From Algoriphagus aquimarinus (GTDB taxonomy: Bacteria; Bacteroidota; Bacteroidia; Cytophagales; Cyclobacteriaceae): a stretch of DNA of 64,000 bases. The DNA lies in the NCBI RefSeq assembly GCF_007997215.1, contig NZ_VORW01000001.1:248001-312000 (forward strand), written 5' to 3'. The position numbers and the translations under genes were made by a program. Under the pieces are notes generated by a model that was not told the DNA's origin, did not search any database, and worked only from the letters and a program-made list of their open reading frames with translations. Position 1 is the stretch's first letter. Each line of letters starts with the position of its first letter. This document shows positions 35,101 to 44,293 of the stretch, one piece after another.

Positions 35101-35248
35101 GGGATGCTACACGCTGGATGGCAGGAATCTGGAAAAAGATGGCGTAGAGCCAGATATCCGTGTGGATGAAGGATTTGTAGACAGACTTGAAGGAAACCAA
35201 AAGCAACTGGATAAAGCGATAGAGGTGATTTTGGGAAAGGTGAAGTAA
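32126..35248 (+). CDS. Tricorn-like S41 family peptidase, exported
   Basis: The 1040-residue protein has a signal peptide (1-19, ending VKAQA), two stretches of WD40/TolB-like beta-propeller repeats (about 25-330 and 330-680, for example KPSVSPDGIWLAFSAEQ and SPVWSPDGKYIYFITDR), a tricorn core helical domain (YEAWAGMEQNFYDGDFHG), a PDZ domain (about 745-830) and a C-terminal S41 protease domain. The nucleophile is Ser947 in LSDAEMTAAG, followed by Asp948 as in archaeal tricorn Ser965-Asp966. It would degrade peptides in the periplasm. The usual GTxTxGW after the active site is GTETYRW here. Confidence 0.9.
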   Translation: MKKIFIALLLIVGFSEVKAQALTSPFFLSDPTLTPDGETIIFSYEGDLWKVPTAGGQSTRLTAMEGMESKPSVSPDGIWLAFSAEQFGNTDVFLMPIGGGEIKQLTFHEATDEVESWSWESDKIYFTSDRYNRFSAYEIDLAGSTPKRLFPHYFNTIHNTVINPKTGEIYFNETWESKNFAHRKRYKGEYNPDIKSYNPTTKAFTQYTDYEGKDFGATIDQNGAVFFMSDEANGEYNLYTFKGKTKTQLTDFPTSIMWPKVSANGKKIVFRKDYQVFVYDVASGQTAKPEISVFQNQTLSKQISRKVDGNMSYFDISQDGEKMAFVSRGILFISDVKGKFVKQIPTDPKEAVEEVKWLADNKTLLYSRTVKGYHNWFTISAQNPGKEKQLTEDKNKNRELTLNKDRSLGVYVSGRNEIREIDLKTLESKTLVEDELWGLYTPRAFFSPDDQYVVFSPIRNFEREIMIYDRSSKKTLNLTETLVTETSPVWSPDGKYIYFITDRTHASYPFGTTDAHLYRMKLDKFADLFKSDKVDELFVEKSKDEKEKKPEVTVKVTAGDFMDRLEQIGPGFGQQSSPYLFQKDGKTHVFFISNHDEGTPKLWKTTLEDFEKSKTEKVSDEQMGGYEIVEAKDKLYLLAGGKVSTLDPNSNKTEEIKVSETFAKNLRDEFEQMYYEAWAGMEQNFYDGDFHGQNWQELRDRYAKYLPYVHSRENLREIFNDMLGELNTSHFGFSSNGAEEEIYLGSKTMVTGVVFNEDAPFVVDKVLKDSPVDLEPQPILPGDELIAVNGITVDKSKNRETYFIAPTIAEELELTFTRKGQTIKVKLHPTSYGEMKTWMYDEWMDENEAYVDEKTENRISYVHMKNMSGGELDHFLQYMVSNKANRDGLILDLRYNTGGNVHDEVLKFLSQKSYLQWKYRDGALTNQPNFSPSDKPIVLLINEQSLSDAEMTAAGFKELGLGTIIGTETYRWIIFTSGQGLVDGSFYRLPAWGCYTLDGRNLEKDGVEPDIRVDEGFVDRLEGNQKQLDKAIEVILGKVK

Positions 35249-35259
35249 TACAAATTGAA

Positions 35260-35667
35260 ATGATGCTAACTACAAAAACAATTAGTAAGGGATTTGTAAC
35301 TGCTGGATTAATGAATATGGCAGTACTAGTCTTTTCAAGATTCTTCACCAACCCTGTCATTCCTGAATTTGATCCGGTTGTTATGTCAAATTTCGGATTG
35401 TTGATGATTGTTGTTTGGGGATTAGCCTATATATCAGTCGCAAAAAATTACCACCAGGTGAAATGGCTGGTGGGAGTCTTTGCCATTGAAAAACTCATTT
35501 ATGGCTTTATTTGGATAAAATGGATGCTCAACAATAACGTTTCAGATGTTTTCGAAAAAGACATAATGGCTGGTATATTTTATTCTGTTTATGGGGTAAA
35601 TGACTGGATATTTTTCATCTTTTTTTCATTCGTTTTCATCCGTTTGATTAAATCTGTAAACAGTTAA
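35260..35667 (+). CDS. Hypothetical membrane protein (4 helices)
   Basis: The 135-residue protein has four predicted membrane helices (about 10-28, 45-62, 68-88 and 108-130) and no recognised domain. It starts 11 bp after the protease stop and may be co-transcribed with it. Short loops and the absence of conserved charged motifs suggest a small membrane-embedded protein of unknown function. Confidence 0.65.
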   Translation: MMLTTKTISKGFVTAGLMNMAVLVFSRFFTNPVIPEFDPVVMSNFGLLMIVVWGLAYISVAKNYHQVKWLVGVFAIEKLIYGFIWIKWMLNNNVSDVFEKDIMAGIFYSVYGVNDWIFFIFFSFVFIRLIKSVNS

Positions 35668-35778
35668 TCAAACTCAGTGCATAACTCGCGTTATGACAAT
35701 CAGCCGCTCAGCAAGACCAAGGTTGGCGTTTACTGAAAGGTTAACAGTGAACGAAAAAGCATCCGAACTACATCCCTT

Positions 35779-36390
35779 ATGAAAAAAAAATTAGCTGTGT
35801 TTTTTGCTTTGATTGGATGGTTTGCAGTAATAACGCAATTCATCTTAATGCTTGAAAATAGAGTCACCTCTCTTCCAGAAACCGTGATTAGGTTTTTTAG
35901 TTTTTTCACCATTTTAACTAACACACTGGTAGCAATCTATTTTACTTTGGTTTCTATTGCTAAGAATCAAGAATCTAAACCGATTAATGCCCCTGGAATT
36001 CTTACCGCGATAACAGTCTATATCATCATTGTTGGTTTGGTGTACCAGCTTGTACTAAGGCAAGTTTGGGATCCTCAAGGATTGCAGATGATAGTGGATG
36101 AATTACTTCATACCGTCATTCCAATTCTAGTAATTATATTTTGGTCTATATATGAAAGAACTAAATCTATTAATTACTCTCAGATATTGAAATGGGCTAT
36201 TTACCCATTAACATACTTACTATATGTCTTAATACTAGGAAGCTTTTCTAATTTCTATCCCTACCCATTTATCGATGTTGCCACTATAGGAATGACAAAA
36301 ACTCTTCTTAATTCGACGGTCTTACTGTTGATTTTTTTAATGATCTCTGCCTTCCTGCTTATGGTAGGCAAATCAATTATTAAGCGATAA
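35779..36390 (+). CDS. Pr6Pr family membrane protein
   Basis: The 203-residue protein has six hydrophobic helices and the family-typical start ALIGWFAVITQFILML followed by FFSFFTILTNTLVAIYFTL, as well as DELLHTVIPILVIIFW with its membrane His. These features match the Pr6Pr/FAR-17a-like family of six-helix membrane proteins, whose bacterial function is unknown. It lies 111 bp after the four-helix gene and is convergent with the large outer-membrane receptor gene, with a bidirectional terminator between. Confidence 0.8.
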   Translation: MKKKLAVFFALIGWFAVITQFILMLENRVTSLPETVIRFFSFFTILTNTLVAIYFTLVSIAKNQESKPINAPGILTAITVYIIIVGLVYQLVLRQVWDPQGLQMIVDELLHTVIPILVIIFWSIYERTKSINYSQILKWAIYPLTYLLYVLILGSFSNFYPYPFIDVATIGMTKTLLNSTVLLLIFLMISAFLLMVGKSIIKR

Positions 36391-36459
36391 AGAGATTGCA
36401 GAATTGATTTCTAAAATCTCTACAGAACCTTATCTTATTCAGACCTAATGAGATGTACA

Positions 36460-36500
36460 AAAAAGAGGGGAGACTATCTATGATAATCTCCCCTCTTTTT
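36460..36500. terminator. Bidirectional intrinsic terminator
   Basis: Perfect 14-bp arms (36460-36473 with 36487-36500) of the form A5-GAGGGGAGA / TCTCCCCTC-T5, between convergent genes. The A- and T-runs let it work on both strands. Confidence 0.9.
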
Positions 36501-36531
36501 ATGATGTTATTTCCCTAAAGCTGATGGCAAT

Positions 36532-39390
36532 TTACCAAGTTCTTCCTCCTCTTGGAGGGCCTCCTCTTTGCCAAGGCTGCTCAGTTTGCTCAGGCTGCTT
36601 GAAATTGCCCAATATGTAAGTGAATGTCAGCAAGCCGTAGCGCGTCAATACATTCGTATATACATCGGATACAGATACCGCTGAAATAGTACGTGAGATG
36701 CTATTATTCTGATTCAGCAAATCAAAGATTACAACCTTCATCTCTGCCTTATTATTTTTGGCAAATCTGTAGCCAGCCTCCATATTCCAAAGCCATACTG
36801 ACTGATCAAATCCTTCGGAAAGTCCACGATATAGACTGTTGCTGACCGTATTTCCAACAAATAGCTTTCCACCATTAGGTGAGTAATACAAGCGTAGATT
36901 TGACTCTTGGATGTAATAGTTATTGTTCAAATTCTCTTGCAAGCTTGAATTTACAATCGTGTACGTTCCTGTAGTACTAATGGTAAAGTCAACATCCTTA
37001 CTGATGTTAGAAGTAAAGGTGACACCCTGACCTAGATTAATGTTGTCATTGATGTTTTTCTCGCCATTGATAATACCTGGAGATCTGTTAAATCCAACTC
37101 GTGTGTTCAAGTTGATATTAGTCTTGATTCCTTTAATTGGAGCTCCATATGTCATAAACATCGTGCTGTTAAAGTTTCCGTCCAAGTTGACCGGCTGGGA
37201 AATCTGTCCTCCTGGACGCAATAATATTTCTCCATTGATCAAGGTATCCTGGGCAGCAATGTATGTAGCGCTACCAATGTAATTCTTGGTTGCAGATACG
37301 TTGGCAAATATGAAGAAGGTACGGTTTTTCTCCATGTTGAATTTGCCGATGTTTGCGAATATGCTGTTTTGGAAACTCTGCGCCAAATTAGGATTACCTA
37401 CACTTAGGCTAAGTGGGTTTTGATTATTCACCACATTTTGAAGCTGACTTACTGAAGGTTCGTCCGTGCTTGTTCTATACCTTAAGCGGAAATTCAGTCC
37501 ACTTTCTCTATTTCTAAAGCTAACACTTGCGCTAGGTAAGATATTATTGAAATCACGTACGAAAACACCCTCCGTCGGGAAGAAAGCCTCATTATCCAGT
37601 TTGGCATATTGGTAATCCAAATTGGCACTCAAATTCCAACCTGCACTATTATAAGCATAGCCTGTTCTTAATCTCTGTGTGATGAACTTGTTATTAAATT
37701 CATTACTCAACGCGGTATCCAAAACGGAAATATTCTCATCGTTCAGAACTCTTGTCTTTTGATTTGAATCAGTTTTATTGTTCCCCACCTGATAGCCAAT
37801 AGTAGCAATTGATTTTTCGCTTAAAGGCTCTGTCAAGGTCGCATTTACTCTATAGTTGAATCCCTGGGAGAGTAGATATGTTTCTTGCAGTGTAGTATCT
37901 AATTGGTTCCTTCGATAATCTATACTAGCTCCTGATAGCTCGGAATCTTGGTTTCTATTGTTCCAAGATGTATTTACATCCGTAGAAAAAGTCCTCCCCT
38001 TCTTATCAAACTTATATCGGTAAGTCAAGTTGTTTCCGATATTATAGGAATTAGTCTTGGCATTCGTGATAGAGCGAAGCGAGGAAAGTGAATCTGTGCC
38101 GTTTGACAAAGTCAAGGCATCTCTATCACTGTATGTTTTGTTTGTTTGGAATGAAATATTCGGTGTAATAATTAATGAGTTTTTTTCATTCAGATCAGCT
38201 TCGATTCGGGCATTGGCTCTGTGATTGAAATTTTCCACAGAATTGATCAGGTTTTCCTGATAATTCTGAGTGGTTGTTTCATTGATTACAGTTTGACGAT
38301 TGGTGATTTGTCTAAGGGTATTCTGTGTGTTATTGAAAAAGTAACTTCCTGTAAAGTTGACCTTAGTGCCCAATTTGTCACTATAGTTTAGACCCATAGC
38401 ATTGGTAGTAATTGTACCAATGTCGTTACCTCCGTAAAAGTTGTTATTGCCACCGCCGAAACCTCCACGACCTCTACCGCCACCCCCGCCAGAAGAGTTT
38501 GCATTTACTCCGGCAAGATCATCGCTGGAGAAATTTTGTTGATTGATATTGTTGAAAAGCCCAAGGATAGAAACTCTTCTATCTCCGCTGAAGAGGTTTA
38601 AACTTCCTCCAGCATTGTATTTATTATCTGTACCATAACCCGCATATGCTCTACCGAACTGGCCGTTTTTACTGTCCTCTCTCAAAATTATATTGATAGT
38701 CTTCGTATATGTCCCGTCATCAAAGCCAGTCAATCGACTTTGATCAGATTTTTGATCTAATATCTCCACACGGTCGATGGCATCAGCAGGGAGATTTCTC
38801 AAAGCAATATTTGGGTCTGAGCCGAAGAATTCTCTTCCGTCTACCAATATTTTTTGCACTGCTTCACCTTGCGCTTGTACTTCGCCATTTGCAATAGTAA
38901 TACCTGGCATTTTCCTTACGAGGTCTTCAGCCATTCCATTTTCCTTGGTTTTGAATGCGCTGGCATTGAAAGAAGTGGTATCTCCTCTCATTTCGCCAAG
39001 AGGATTCTGACCTTCTATTATCACTTCTCCCAGTACTTGAGCATCTTCTACAAGAGTAAACACGCCCAGATCAATTGGATCTCTTCCCGTATGAGTTTTA
39101 GTGATTGTTTCGTAACCAATAAATTTGATTTCGATTTTTACCGATGGAATTGCAGGTCTAACAATTTCAAAATAGCCTTTTCCATCCGTCACAGTACCGA
39201 CCAAAAGAGAATCTGTAACTGTTTTGATGAGCACGTTGGCGCCCGCCATTGGAGTTTTTGTGACTCCATCCATGACGGTTCCTGTTAATTTTCTTTCTGG
39301 ACGGCCTTCGCCCGTTGGTCGCTGTCCAAATGCTGATGAGCCAATTAATAGGCAAAAAATCAGTAAAATAAAGTGGTAGTTTTTCTTCAT
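36532..39390 (-). CDS. Outer-membrane beta-barrel receptor (TonB-dependent-receptor-like, OMP_b-brl_3 type)
   Basis: The 952-residue protein has a signal peptide (ending SSAFGQ), a carboxypeptidase-regulatory-like domain (about 30-120, with AGANVLIKTVTD), a plug-like domain (LVRKMPGITIANGEVQAQGE, then RVEILDQKSDQS) and a large barrel. A Gly/Arg/Asn-rich loop at about 295-320 (GGGGGRGRGGFGGGNNNFYG) is probably an extracellular loop or early barrel turn. The C-terminus (RGGPPRGGRTW) is glycine-arginine rich. The family is one of TonB-receptor-like barrels whose ligands are unknown. It is a single gene. Confidence 0.85.
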   Translation of the reverse strand: MKKNYHFILLIFCLLIGSSAFGQRPTGEGRPERKLTGTVMDGVTKTPMAGANVLIKTVTDSLLVGTVTDGKGYFEIVRPAIPSVKIEIKFIGYETITKTHTGRDPIDLGVFTLVEDAQVLGEVIIEGQNPLGEMRGDTTSFNASAFKTKENGMAEDLVRKMPGITIANGEVQAQGEAVQKILVDGREFFGSDPNIALRNLPADAIDRVEILDQKSDQSRLTGFDDGTYTKTINIILREDSKNGQFGRAYAGYGTDNKYNAGGSLNLFSGDRRVSILGLFNNINQQNFSSDDLAGVNANSSGGGGGRGRGGFGGGNNNFYGGNDIGTITTNAMGLNYSDKLGTKVNFTGSYFFNNTQNTLRQITNRQTVINETTTQNYQENLINSVENFNHRANARIEADLNEKNSLIITPNISFQTNKTYSDRDALTLSNGTDSLSSLRSITNAKTNSYNIGNNLTYRYKFDKKGRTFSTDVNTSWNNRNQDSELSGASIDYRRNQLDTTLQETYLLSQGFNYRVNATLTEPLSEKSIATIGYQVGNNKTDSNQKTRVLNDENISVLDTALSNEFNNKFITQRLRTGYAYNSAGWNLSANLDYQYAKLDNEAFFPTEGVFVRDFNNILPSASVSFRNRESGLNFRLRYRTSTDEPSVSQLQNVVNNQNPLSLSVGNPNLAQSFQNSIFANIGKFNMEKNRTFFIFANVSATKNYIGSATYIAAQDTLINGEILLRPGGQISQPVNLDGNFNSTMFMTYGAPIKGIKTNINLNTRVGFNRSPGIINGEKNINDNINLGQGVTFTSNISKDVDFTISTTGTYTIVNSSLQENLNNNYYIQESNLRLYYSPNGGKLFVGNTVSNSLYRGLSEGFDQSVWLWNMEAGYRFAKNNKAEMKVVIFDLLNQNNSISRTISAVSVSDVYTNVLTRYGLLTFTYILGNFKQPEQTEQPWQRGGPPRGGRTW

Positions 39391-39516
39391 GTCGATGCAA
39401 ATTTCTACTACTTTGACTTATTAAGAATGTCAAAGGTTTATTCTACATCTAAGGAAAAATAAGAATGGGGTTTGGGTTGGATAAATGGTATAAAAACCAT
39501 TTAAAAATCATTACAA

Positions 39517-39852
39517 CTAAACTTTACCCATCAGGTCAGCATAAGAGATTCCAAAATGACTGTTGTCGTAAATGACATCACCATTTTTAATCAATAGTAC
39601 CTGAGGAGATTGATGAGGAACACGAAATTCTTTTGCCACCAAATCCGAGATTTCACGGCCTGCAATCAAATCTAAGTAATAGGGCTCCACTTTCTCAGCA
39701 TCAGCGTCTTTCCACTTCCGGAGTAAACGATCCAAAGACATACTACTGATTGAGCATCTGGTACTATGTTTGAAAATCATCACAGGCTTTTCTTCGCTCA
39801 GCAATTTGATTTCCTGAATTTGTTCGGCATTAGTCAGTTTTTTCCAATTCAT
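39517..39852 (-). CDS. ytxJ: Bacillithiol system redox-active protein YtxJ
   Basis: The 111-residue monothiol thioredoxin-like protein has the active-site segment KHSTRCSISSMSLDR with a single Cys33, as in YtxJ, and the partner cis-Pro strand HQSPQVLLIKNG. YtxJ is proposed to remove bacillithiol from proteins, so its presence implies a bacillithiol-using organism. It is divergent from the DUF4403 gene 72 bp away, and its expression is probably separate. Confidence 0.92.
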   Translation of the reverse strand: MNWKKLTNAEQIQEIKLLSEEKPVMIFKHSTRCSISSMSLDRLLRKWKDADAEKVEPYYLDLIAGREISDLVAKEFRVPHQSPQVLLIKNGDVIYDNSHFGISYADLMGKV

Positions 39853-39865
39853 TTTATCGAATTCT

Positions 39866-39873
39866 TATTTTTG
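39866..39873 (+). promoter_or_regulatory. Possible -7 element of the DUF4403 gene
   Basis: TATTTTTG matches TAnnTTTG and would give a leader of about 46 bases to the ATG at 39925. A TTG at the usual 18-base distance is absent. Confidence 0.4.
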
Positions 39874-39924
39874 GGGCAATAGTTGCTGAGACTACTTAGG
39901 TTCTCAGCAAAACAAACTTGATTT

Positions 39925-41328
39925 ATGAAAATACAGTTCCTTGGGCGGTCTATAAAAATTCAATTATCAGTTGTACTGCTATGCCTCGTTTTATATTCTT
40001 GTAAAAGCATAAACCCTGCCATTGACCCAGGACAACCTTCCACGCCTCCGCCGGCTACTGCGGAAATGAATGTGCCTCTCAAAATACCCAAAGCAACTTT
40101 GGATAAATTACTAAACGGTCAAATCCCTTCAATCCTGCTTCAGGAGAAAGGAATGGATATGGGAAGTGGAATTAAAGGAGATTTGCTGCTGAAAAGAAAT
40201 GGAAAAATCAGCTGGACTGCTCTTGATAGCCAGCGGATACAGCTTACTGTTCCGATAAATATTACAGGAGAAGTGGGACTAAAGCCCAAAGGGCTGGGAA
40301 GTTTGTTTCAATCTAAACTGCCACTGAATGAGGATTTTTCACCGGTATTTGTGATAGATCCTGTAATCAATTCCAATTGGGGAATTGGAGCTGAGAGTTT
40401 CGAACTTGTAGATTTGGGCGGGAACCTGGCAGTGGAAGTACTGGGAATGCAAGTGGATCTAAGTGGACTATTGAGTAAAGAAATACGAAAATGGGGAAAT
40501 GAAAATCTAACGGGAGGAAAAGAAATTGCAAGTTTAAAAACGTTGGTGGACCTGGCTTGGTCACAAGTAGGAAAACCATTTGAAGTAGATTGGACAGCTG
40601 GAAAAACGGCCTTTTCCATACAGCCTGAGCAAGTAAGATTACGTGAGTTTTTTGATAAAGAGGAGAATTTCAATCTATGGCTAGGTATGGATGGTAAGAT
40701 TAATTCTCACCCAGTAGATGCGGCACCTTCCCGACCTTTCCCATTGCCGAAACTCAGCTCAAACCCAAACTCAGCAAATAGTCTTGAAATGCTGCTACCC
40801 TTGACGATCAGTTACGATAGATTGGATGCTATACTTAAAGAGAATGTGGAAGGGAAGCAATTTCGTGCAGATAGAAAGACTACACTGATTCCATCAAATA
40901 TTAAAACCAAAGCATTTGGCGATTTGCTTGCAATCAGCATGGATTTCATTGCTGAGCAATCGAACGGAAAGTCTCTAAACGGAACCTTGTTCGCAGTGGG
41001 TAAACCAACCTACGATGAAACGACACAAAGTCTGATTTTCACTGACGTAAATTTCAAAATGGAAAGCGGAAGTCTAGGAGCTCAAACTAGCATTGGTCTT
41101 AAAAAGGGTAAAATCATTCGTCAGATAGAAAAGAAGGCTGTTTTTCCGATTGGAGATTTATTGGATGAAAGTGTCGGAAGTATTAAAGTCCGCTTGGGCC
41201 TGAGCACACCGATTTCAAATATGAATATTACTGATTTGGAAATAGCTCCAGATGGTTTTTATCCTACTGCCTATGGCTTAATGATTCAGATGAAAGCAAG
41301 TGGTAAAGTGAGTGTGGACTGGAAATAG
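39925..41328 (+). CDS. DUF4403 family lipoprotein
   Basis: The 467-residue protein has a lipoprotein signal ending VLYSC (Cys at about 26) and a Pro-rich linker (PGQPSTPPPATAE). The mature part has two similar halves, each beginning with a PLKIPKATLDKLLNG/LPLTISYDRLDAILKE-like segment, as in DUF4403, whose fold is related to lipid-binding tubular domains. Function is unknown; a role in envelope lipid handling is a guess from the fold family. Only 3 bp separate its stop from the convergent T9SS-protein stop. Confidence 0.85.
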   Translation: MKIQFLGRSIKIQLSVVLLCLVLYSCKSINPAIDPGQPSTPPPATAEMNVPLKIPKATLDKLLNGQIPSILLQEKGMDMGSGIKGDLLLKRNGKISWTALDSQRIQLTVPINITGEVGLKPKGLGSLFQSKLPLNEDFSPVFVIDPVINSNWGIGAESFELVDLGGNLAVEVLGMQVDLSGLLSKEIRKWGNENLTGGKEIASLKTLVDLAWSQVGKPFEVDWTAGKTAFSIQPEQVRLREFFDKEENFNLWLGMDGKINSHPVDAAPSRPFPLPKLSSNPNSANSLEMLLPLTISYDRLDAILKENVEGKQFRADRKTTLIPSNIKTKAFGDLLAISMDFIAEQSNGKSLNGTLFAVGKPTYDETTQSLIFTDVNFKMESGSLGAQTSIGLKKGKIIRQIEKKAVFPIGDLLDESVGSIKVRLGLSTPISNMNITDLEIAPDGFYPTAYGLMIQMKASGKVSVDWK

Positions 41329-41331
41329 ATC

Positions 41332-44142
41332 CTATTTTACAATCACTTTTCTCACCAACACGTTCGATCCGGTGGATAATTGAATCAATATCATTCCTTT
41401 AGGTAGATGTTCTAACCTGACTTCTTTTGATCCATTGATCAGGTCAAGGGACTGAATCACTTGACCAAATGCATTGATGACTTGGAGGCTTTGATAATTT
41501 GCATCCCCTAGCTCCAAAGTTAAAGTGCCTGAAGAAGGATTTGGAAATATCCGAACAGTTAGATCCTCTTTCTCAGGCAAACCGGTAATCACATTGACAT
41601 TCACATTGAGGATTCTGGCTTCACCCTCATTGCATTCATTTTCAGGAGTGACACTTAGCTGGAAATCGCCTTCTTTTTCCCAAAGAACTGTTACCTTTTC
41701 TGTCCCTTGACCTTGAAGGATTTTACCCCCTTCGCTAGAGATTACCCATTTAAAATTTACTCCCTCCTGCGCAGGAACCTCATAGTTTGTTTCCCAAAGT
41801 CCAGTTTGGGCCTCACCTGCGATTTCTCCAGGTTGATCTGGAGCCAAGTTCACCGAAATAGGTTTTAGAACAGCAGCAGCTTTTCCGCATGCATTTTCCT
41901 GAATCACAGAGATTTTTTGACTACCTGAGGTATTCCATTTTACCTGAATCTGAGAAGTACCTTGACCATCAAGCACTTCTCCCCCGCTTGTCTCCCAAGT
42001 ATAAACTACCCCAGCTAGGTTTGGTAGGGTGTAAGTCTCAATTTCATGTAAACAAACGGAGCCATTTCCTTCAATTTGAATAGTAGAAGACGGAATAGCC
42101 GATACAATTACTTCCAGTGAGGAAGTTTTGCCGTTGCCGCAAAAATTCTCCATGCTTACATAGACACCATTTCTTCCAGGTTTATTCCATAGTACTTCCA
42201 CCTGACTGGTTCCTTGCCCTGAGATAATCTCGCCGCCATCTGCACGCCAGACTAATTGGGCACCCGGGACCGAAGAACTTGAAATAGAATAGTTGCCGAC
42301 CGTCAGACATAGCTGATTCTCTCCGGTAATCTCACTCAGTGATGTGGGTGGAATACATTCATACCTTAGAATCGTACCATCTTCTCCTACGGCAAAAGCA
42401 ATAGTTGGAGTTCCTACACTTATGCCTGTTAGATTTCGGCTTGTTCCACTTGGGATTTTAACCCAAGATTCTCCCCCATCTTTTGTCTGAAGTACCTGAC
42501 CATTGTCACCTGAGATAAATCCCAAATTCTTGTTCCAAAAGTCTACCGAAGTGAAATTCTCAGTAAAGGGAACATCAATCTTTCTCCAAGTCTTTGCCAT
42601 GTCCACAGACTTGAGAATGACCCCTGCATTGCCTACGATCACAGCAGAATTCGAGTCTAGTTTCGCTAGGGCATTCAAATCTTCTGAAGTCAATTTTGGT
42701 AGATTCTCCCAAGTATTACCACCACTGGTCCAGCTTATCTGCCCATTATCTCCCATCGCAAAACCCACTTGGTAGTCAAAAAAGGTGATATCTCTGAGAT
42801 TTTCGGTTGTGTTGGTGACAATACCAGCACGGTCCCAAGTGCCTCCTGAGTCAAAAGACCTCGCGATGTAGCCATTTGTTCCCGTGATGTAAAGTACTGA
42901 CGGAGCAAAAAGATAAAATCCAGTGATTGTTTCTGGTGTTTGGGCATGTACAGGAACCCAAGTAGAACCGCTATTTGATGTTCGAAACATTTTTCCTGAA
43001 TAGGATCCCACATAGCCAAAAGCTGTATTCCAATAGTCCAATCCTACAATATCAATTTCTTCTGGAACTGGTCGATACACCACACTGGTGGCACCATTGC
43101 TAGTGATATAATCAGCGCCTTTCTGACCGATAATGTGACCAACTCGGTCAGATTTAAAGTCGGTACCAGAGAAGTCATTTCGAATCCCTGCCAATCGCTG
43201 TATATAGGTACTTCCTGCATTGGTGGAAGAAATGAGATAGCCTTCCTGACCAACTGCAAACACAAGATTGCTTGCTGGCTTAAAAGCTAAGGCTTTGATG
43301 TTTCGAGTATTTGTAGCGCCTAAATTGGCTTTGCCAAACGTTGCTGCAGAGTTAGTAGATCGAAGAGCGGTAGCTAAATCACCAACTATGGTGACTATGC
43401 GTATGTCCAAAGGACTGATAGCTACTTTCTTTAAATCCGTAGTCACAGGAGAAATCTGCGGCAGCCAAGAATTACCTCCATCCAAGGTTTTGAGGATGAT
43501 CCCTTCGTCTCCAACTGCATATCCTATAAGAGGAGTAGAGAAAGCAATCCCATTTATATTTGTCGATTGCCCAGAATTCAAAGAACTCCATTGATTACCT
43601 CCATCGTAGCTTCTTAAAATTACGCCTTGATTTCCTGCTACATAAGCAGTGTCAGCATTGATAAAACTTATGTCATTCAGACTTTGATTAGTACCAGAAG
43701 TAAGCTTGGTCCAAGTCTCTCCCTGATTGGTGGAAAGCAAGATTTGGCCACCACCTGATGTTGCGAGCAATCTATTCTCAGAGGATTTCGCTATGCTTTT
43801 CAGAGTTTGTGTGGTACCTGATGTTTTTTGACTCCAGGTATATCCTCCATCTTGGGTTTTAAGTATTAATCCAATATCCCCCACCGCTACTCCAGTATTT
43901 GCGTCCCAAAAGACTACATCCAATAACTTTCCTTCAAAACTTATAGGAAGCTCTTCCCAAGTAAGGCCACCATCTGACGTACGGATAATGAGATTTTCTC
44001 CTACGCTAAAACCCACATTACCATCCACCCAGGCGATAGCTTCAAGGTCTAGGCCCCAGCTTTGCATTCTGGCCCAGGTTTGGGAAAAAAGCTGAGTGCT
44101 AATCACCATCCCGATTAAAAATAGACCTAAGGTTTTTTGCAT
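41332..44142 (-). CDS. T9SS-secreted protein with YCF48/BNR-like repeats and PKD-like domains
   Basis: The 936-residue protein has a signal peptide (residues 1-20, ending LFSQ). Residues of about 25-590 contain twelve or more YCF48-type repeats with the Asp-box SxDGGxTW pattern (SDGGLTWEELP, SYDGGNQWSSL, TLDGGNSWLPQ, SFDSGGTWDRA) and should form beta-propellers. Three PKD-like modules follow (about 600-855), each with a GQGTSQVEVLWN-like strand. The last 75 residues are a type IX secretion sorting domain (VRIFPNPSSGTLTLELG, ending LVRKVIVK). It should be exported across the outer membrane and anchored or released. Confidence 0.9.
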   Translation of the reverse strand: MQKTLGLFLIGMVISTQLFSQTWARMQSWGLDLEAIAWVDGNVGFSVGENLIIRTSDGGLTWEELPISFEGKLLDVVFWDANTGVAVGDIGLILKTQDGGYTWSQKTSGTTQTLKSIAKSSENRLLATSGGGQILLSTNQGETWTKLTSGTNQSLNDISFINADTAYVAGNQGVILRSYDGGNQWSSLNSGQSTNINGIAFSTPLIGYAVGDEGIILKTLDGGNSWLPQISPVTTDLKKVAISPLDIRIVTIVGDLATALRSTNSAATFGKANLGATNTRNIKALAFKPASNLVFAVGQEGYLISSTNAGSTYIQRLAGIRNDFSGTDFKSDRVGHIIGQKGADYITSNGATSVVYRPVPEEIDIVGLDYWNTAFGYVGSYSGKMFRTSNSGSTWVPVHAQTPETITGFYLFAPSVLYITGTNGYIARSFDSGGTWDRAGIVTNTTENLRDITFFDYQVGFAMGDNGQISWTSGGNTWENLPKLTSEDLNALAKLDSNSAVIVGNAGVILKSVDMAKTWRKIDVPFTENFTSVDFWNKNLGFISGDNGQVLQTKDGGESWVKIPSGTSRNLTGISVGTPTIAFAVGEDGTILRYECIPPTSLSEITGENQLCLTVGNYSISSSSVPGAQLVWRADGGEIISGQGTSQVEVLWNKPGRNGVYVSMENFCGNGKTSSLEVIVSAIPSSTIQIEGNGSVCLHEIETYTLPNLAGVVYTWETSGGEVLDGQGTSQIQVKWNTSGSQKISVIQENACGKAAAVLKPISVNLAPDQPGEIAGEAQTGLWETNYEVPAQEGVNFKWVISSEGGKILQGQGTEKVTVLWEKEGDFQLSVTPENECNEGEARILNVNVNVITGLPEKEDLTVRIFPNPSSGTLTLELGDANYQSLQVINAFGQVIQSLDLINGSKEVRLEHLPKGMILIQLSTGSNVLVRKVIVK

Positions 44143-44159
44143 GAGCTTATATCGTTAAA

Positions 44160-44188
44160 CAAAAATAAGTTATTTCAGGTCTTGTCAA
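44160..44188 (-). promoter_or_regulatory. Promoter of the T9SS-protein gene
   Basis: On the minus strand, TTG (44188-44186), an 18-base spacer and TATTTTTG (44167-44160) match the Bacteroidota consensus exactly. Transcription should start near 44154, about 12 bases before the ATG at 44142. Confidence 0.7.
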
Positions 44189-44293
44189 AGAGAAGTGAAC
44201 TACTTAAGCTAATTACACAGCTTAGAATACAAGGAATTCAGGGAAATCTAAGCTGTGATTTGTAGTTTTATCTTCTCTTAACTGCAAAATCTC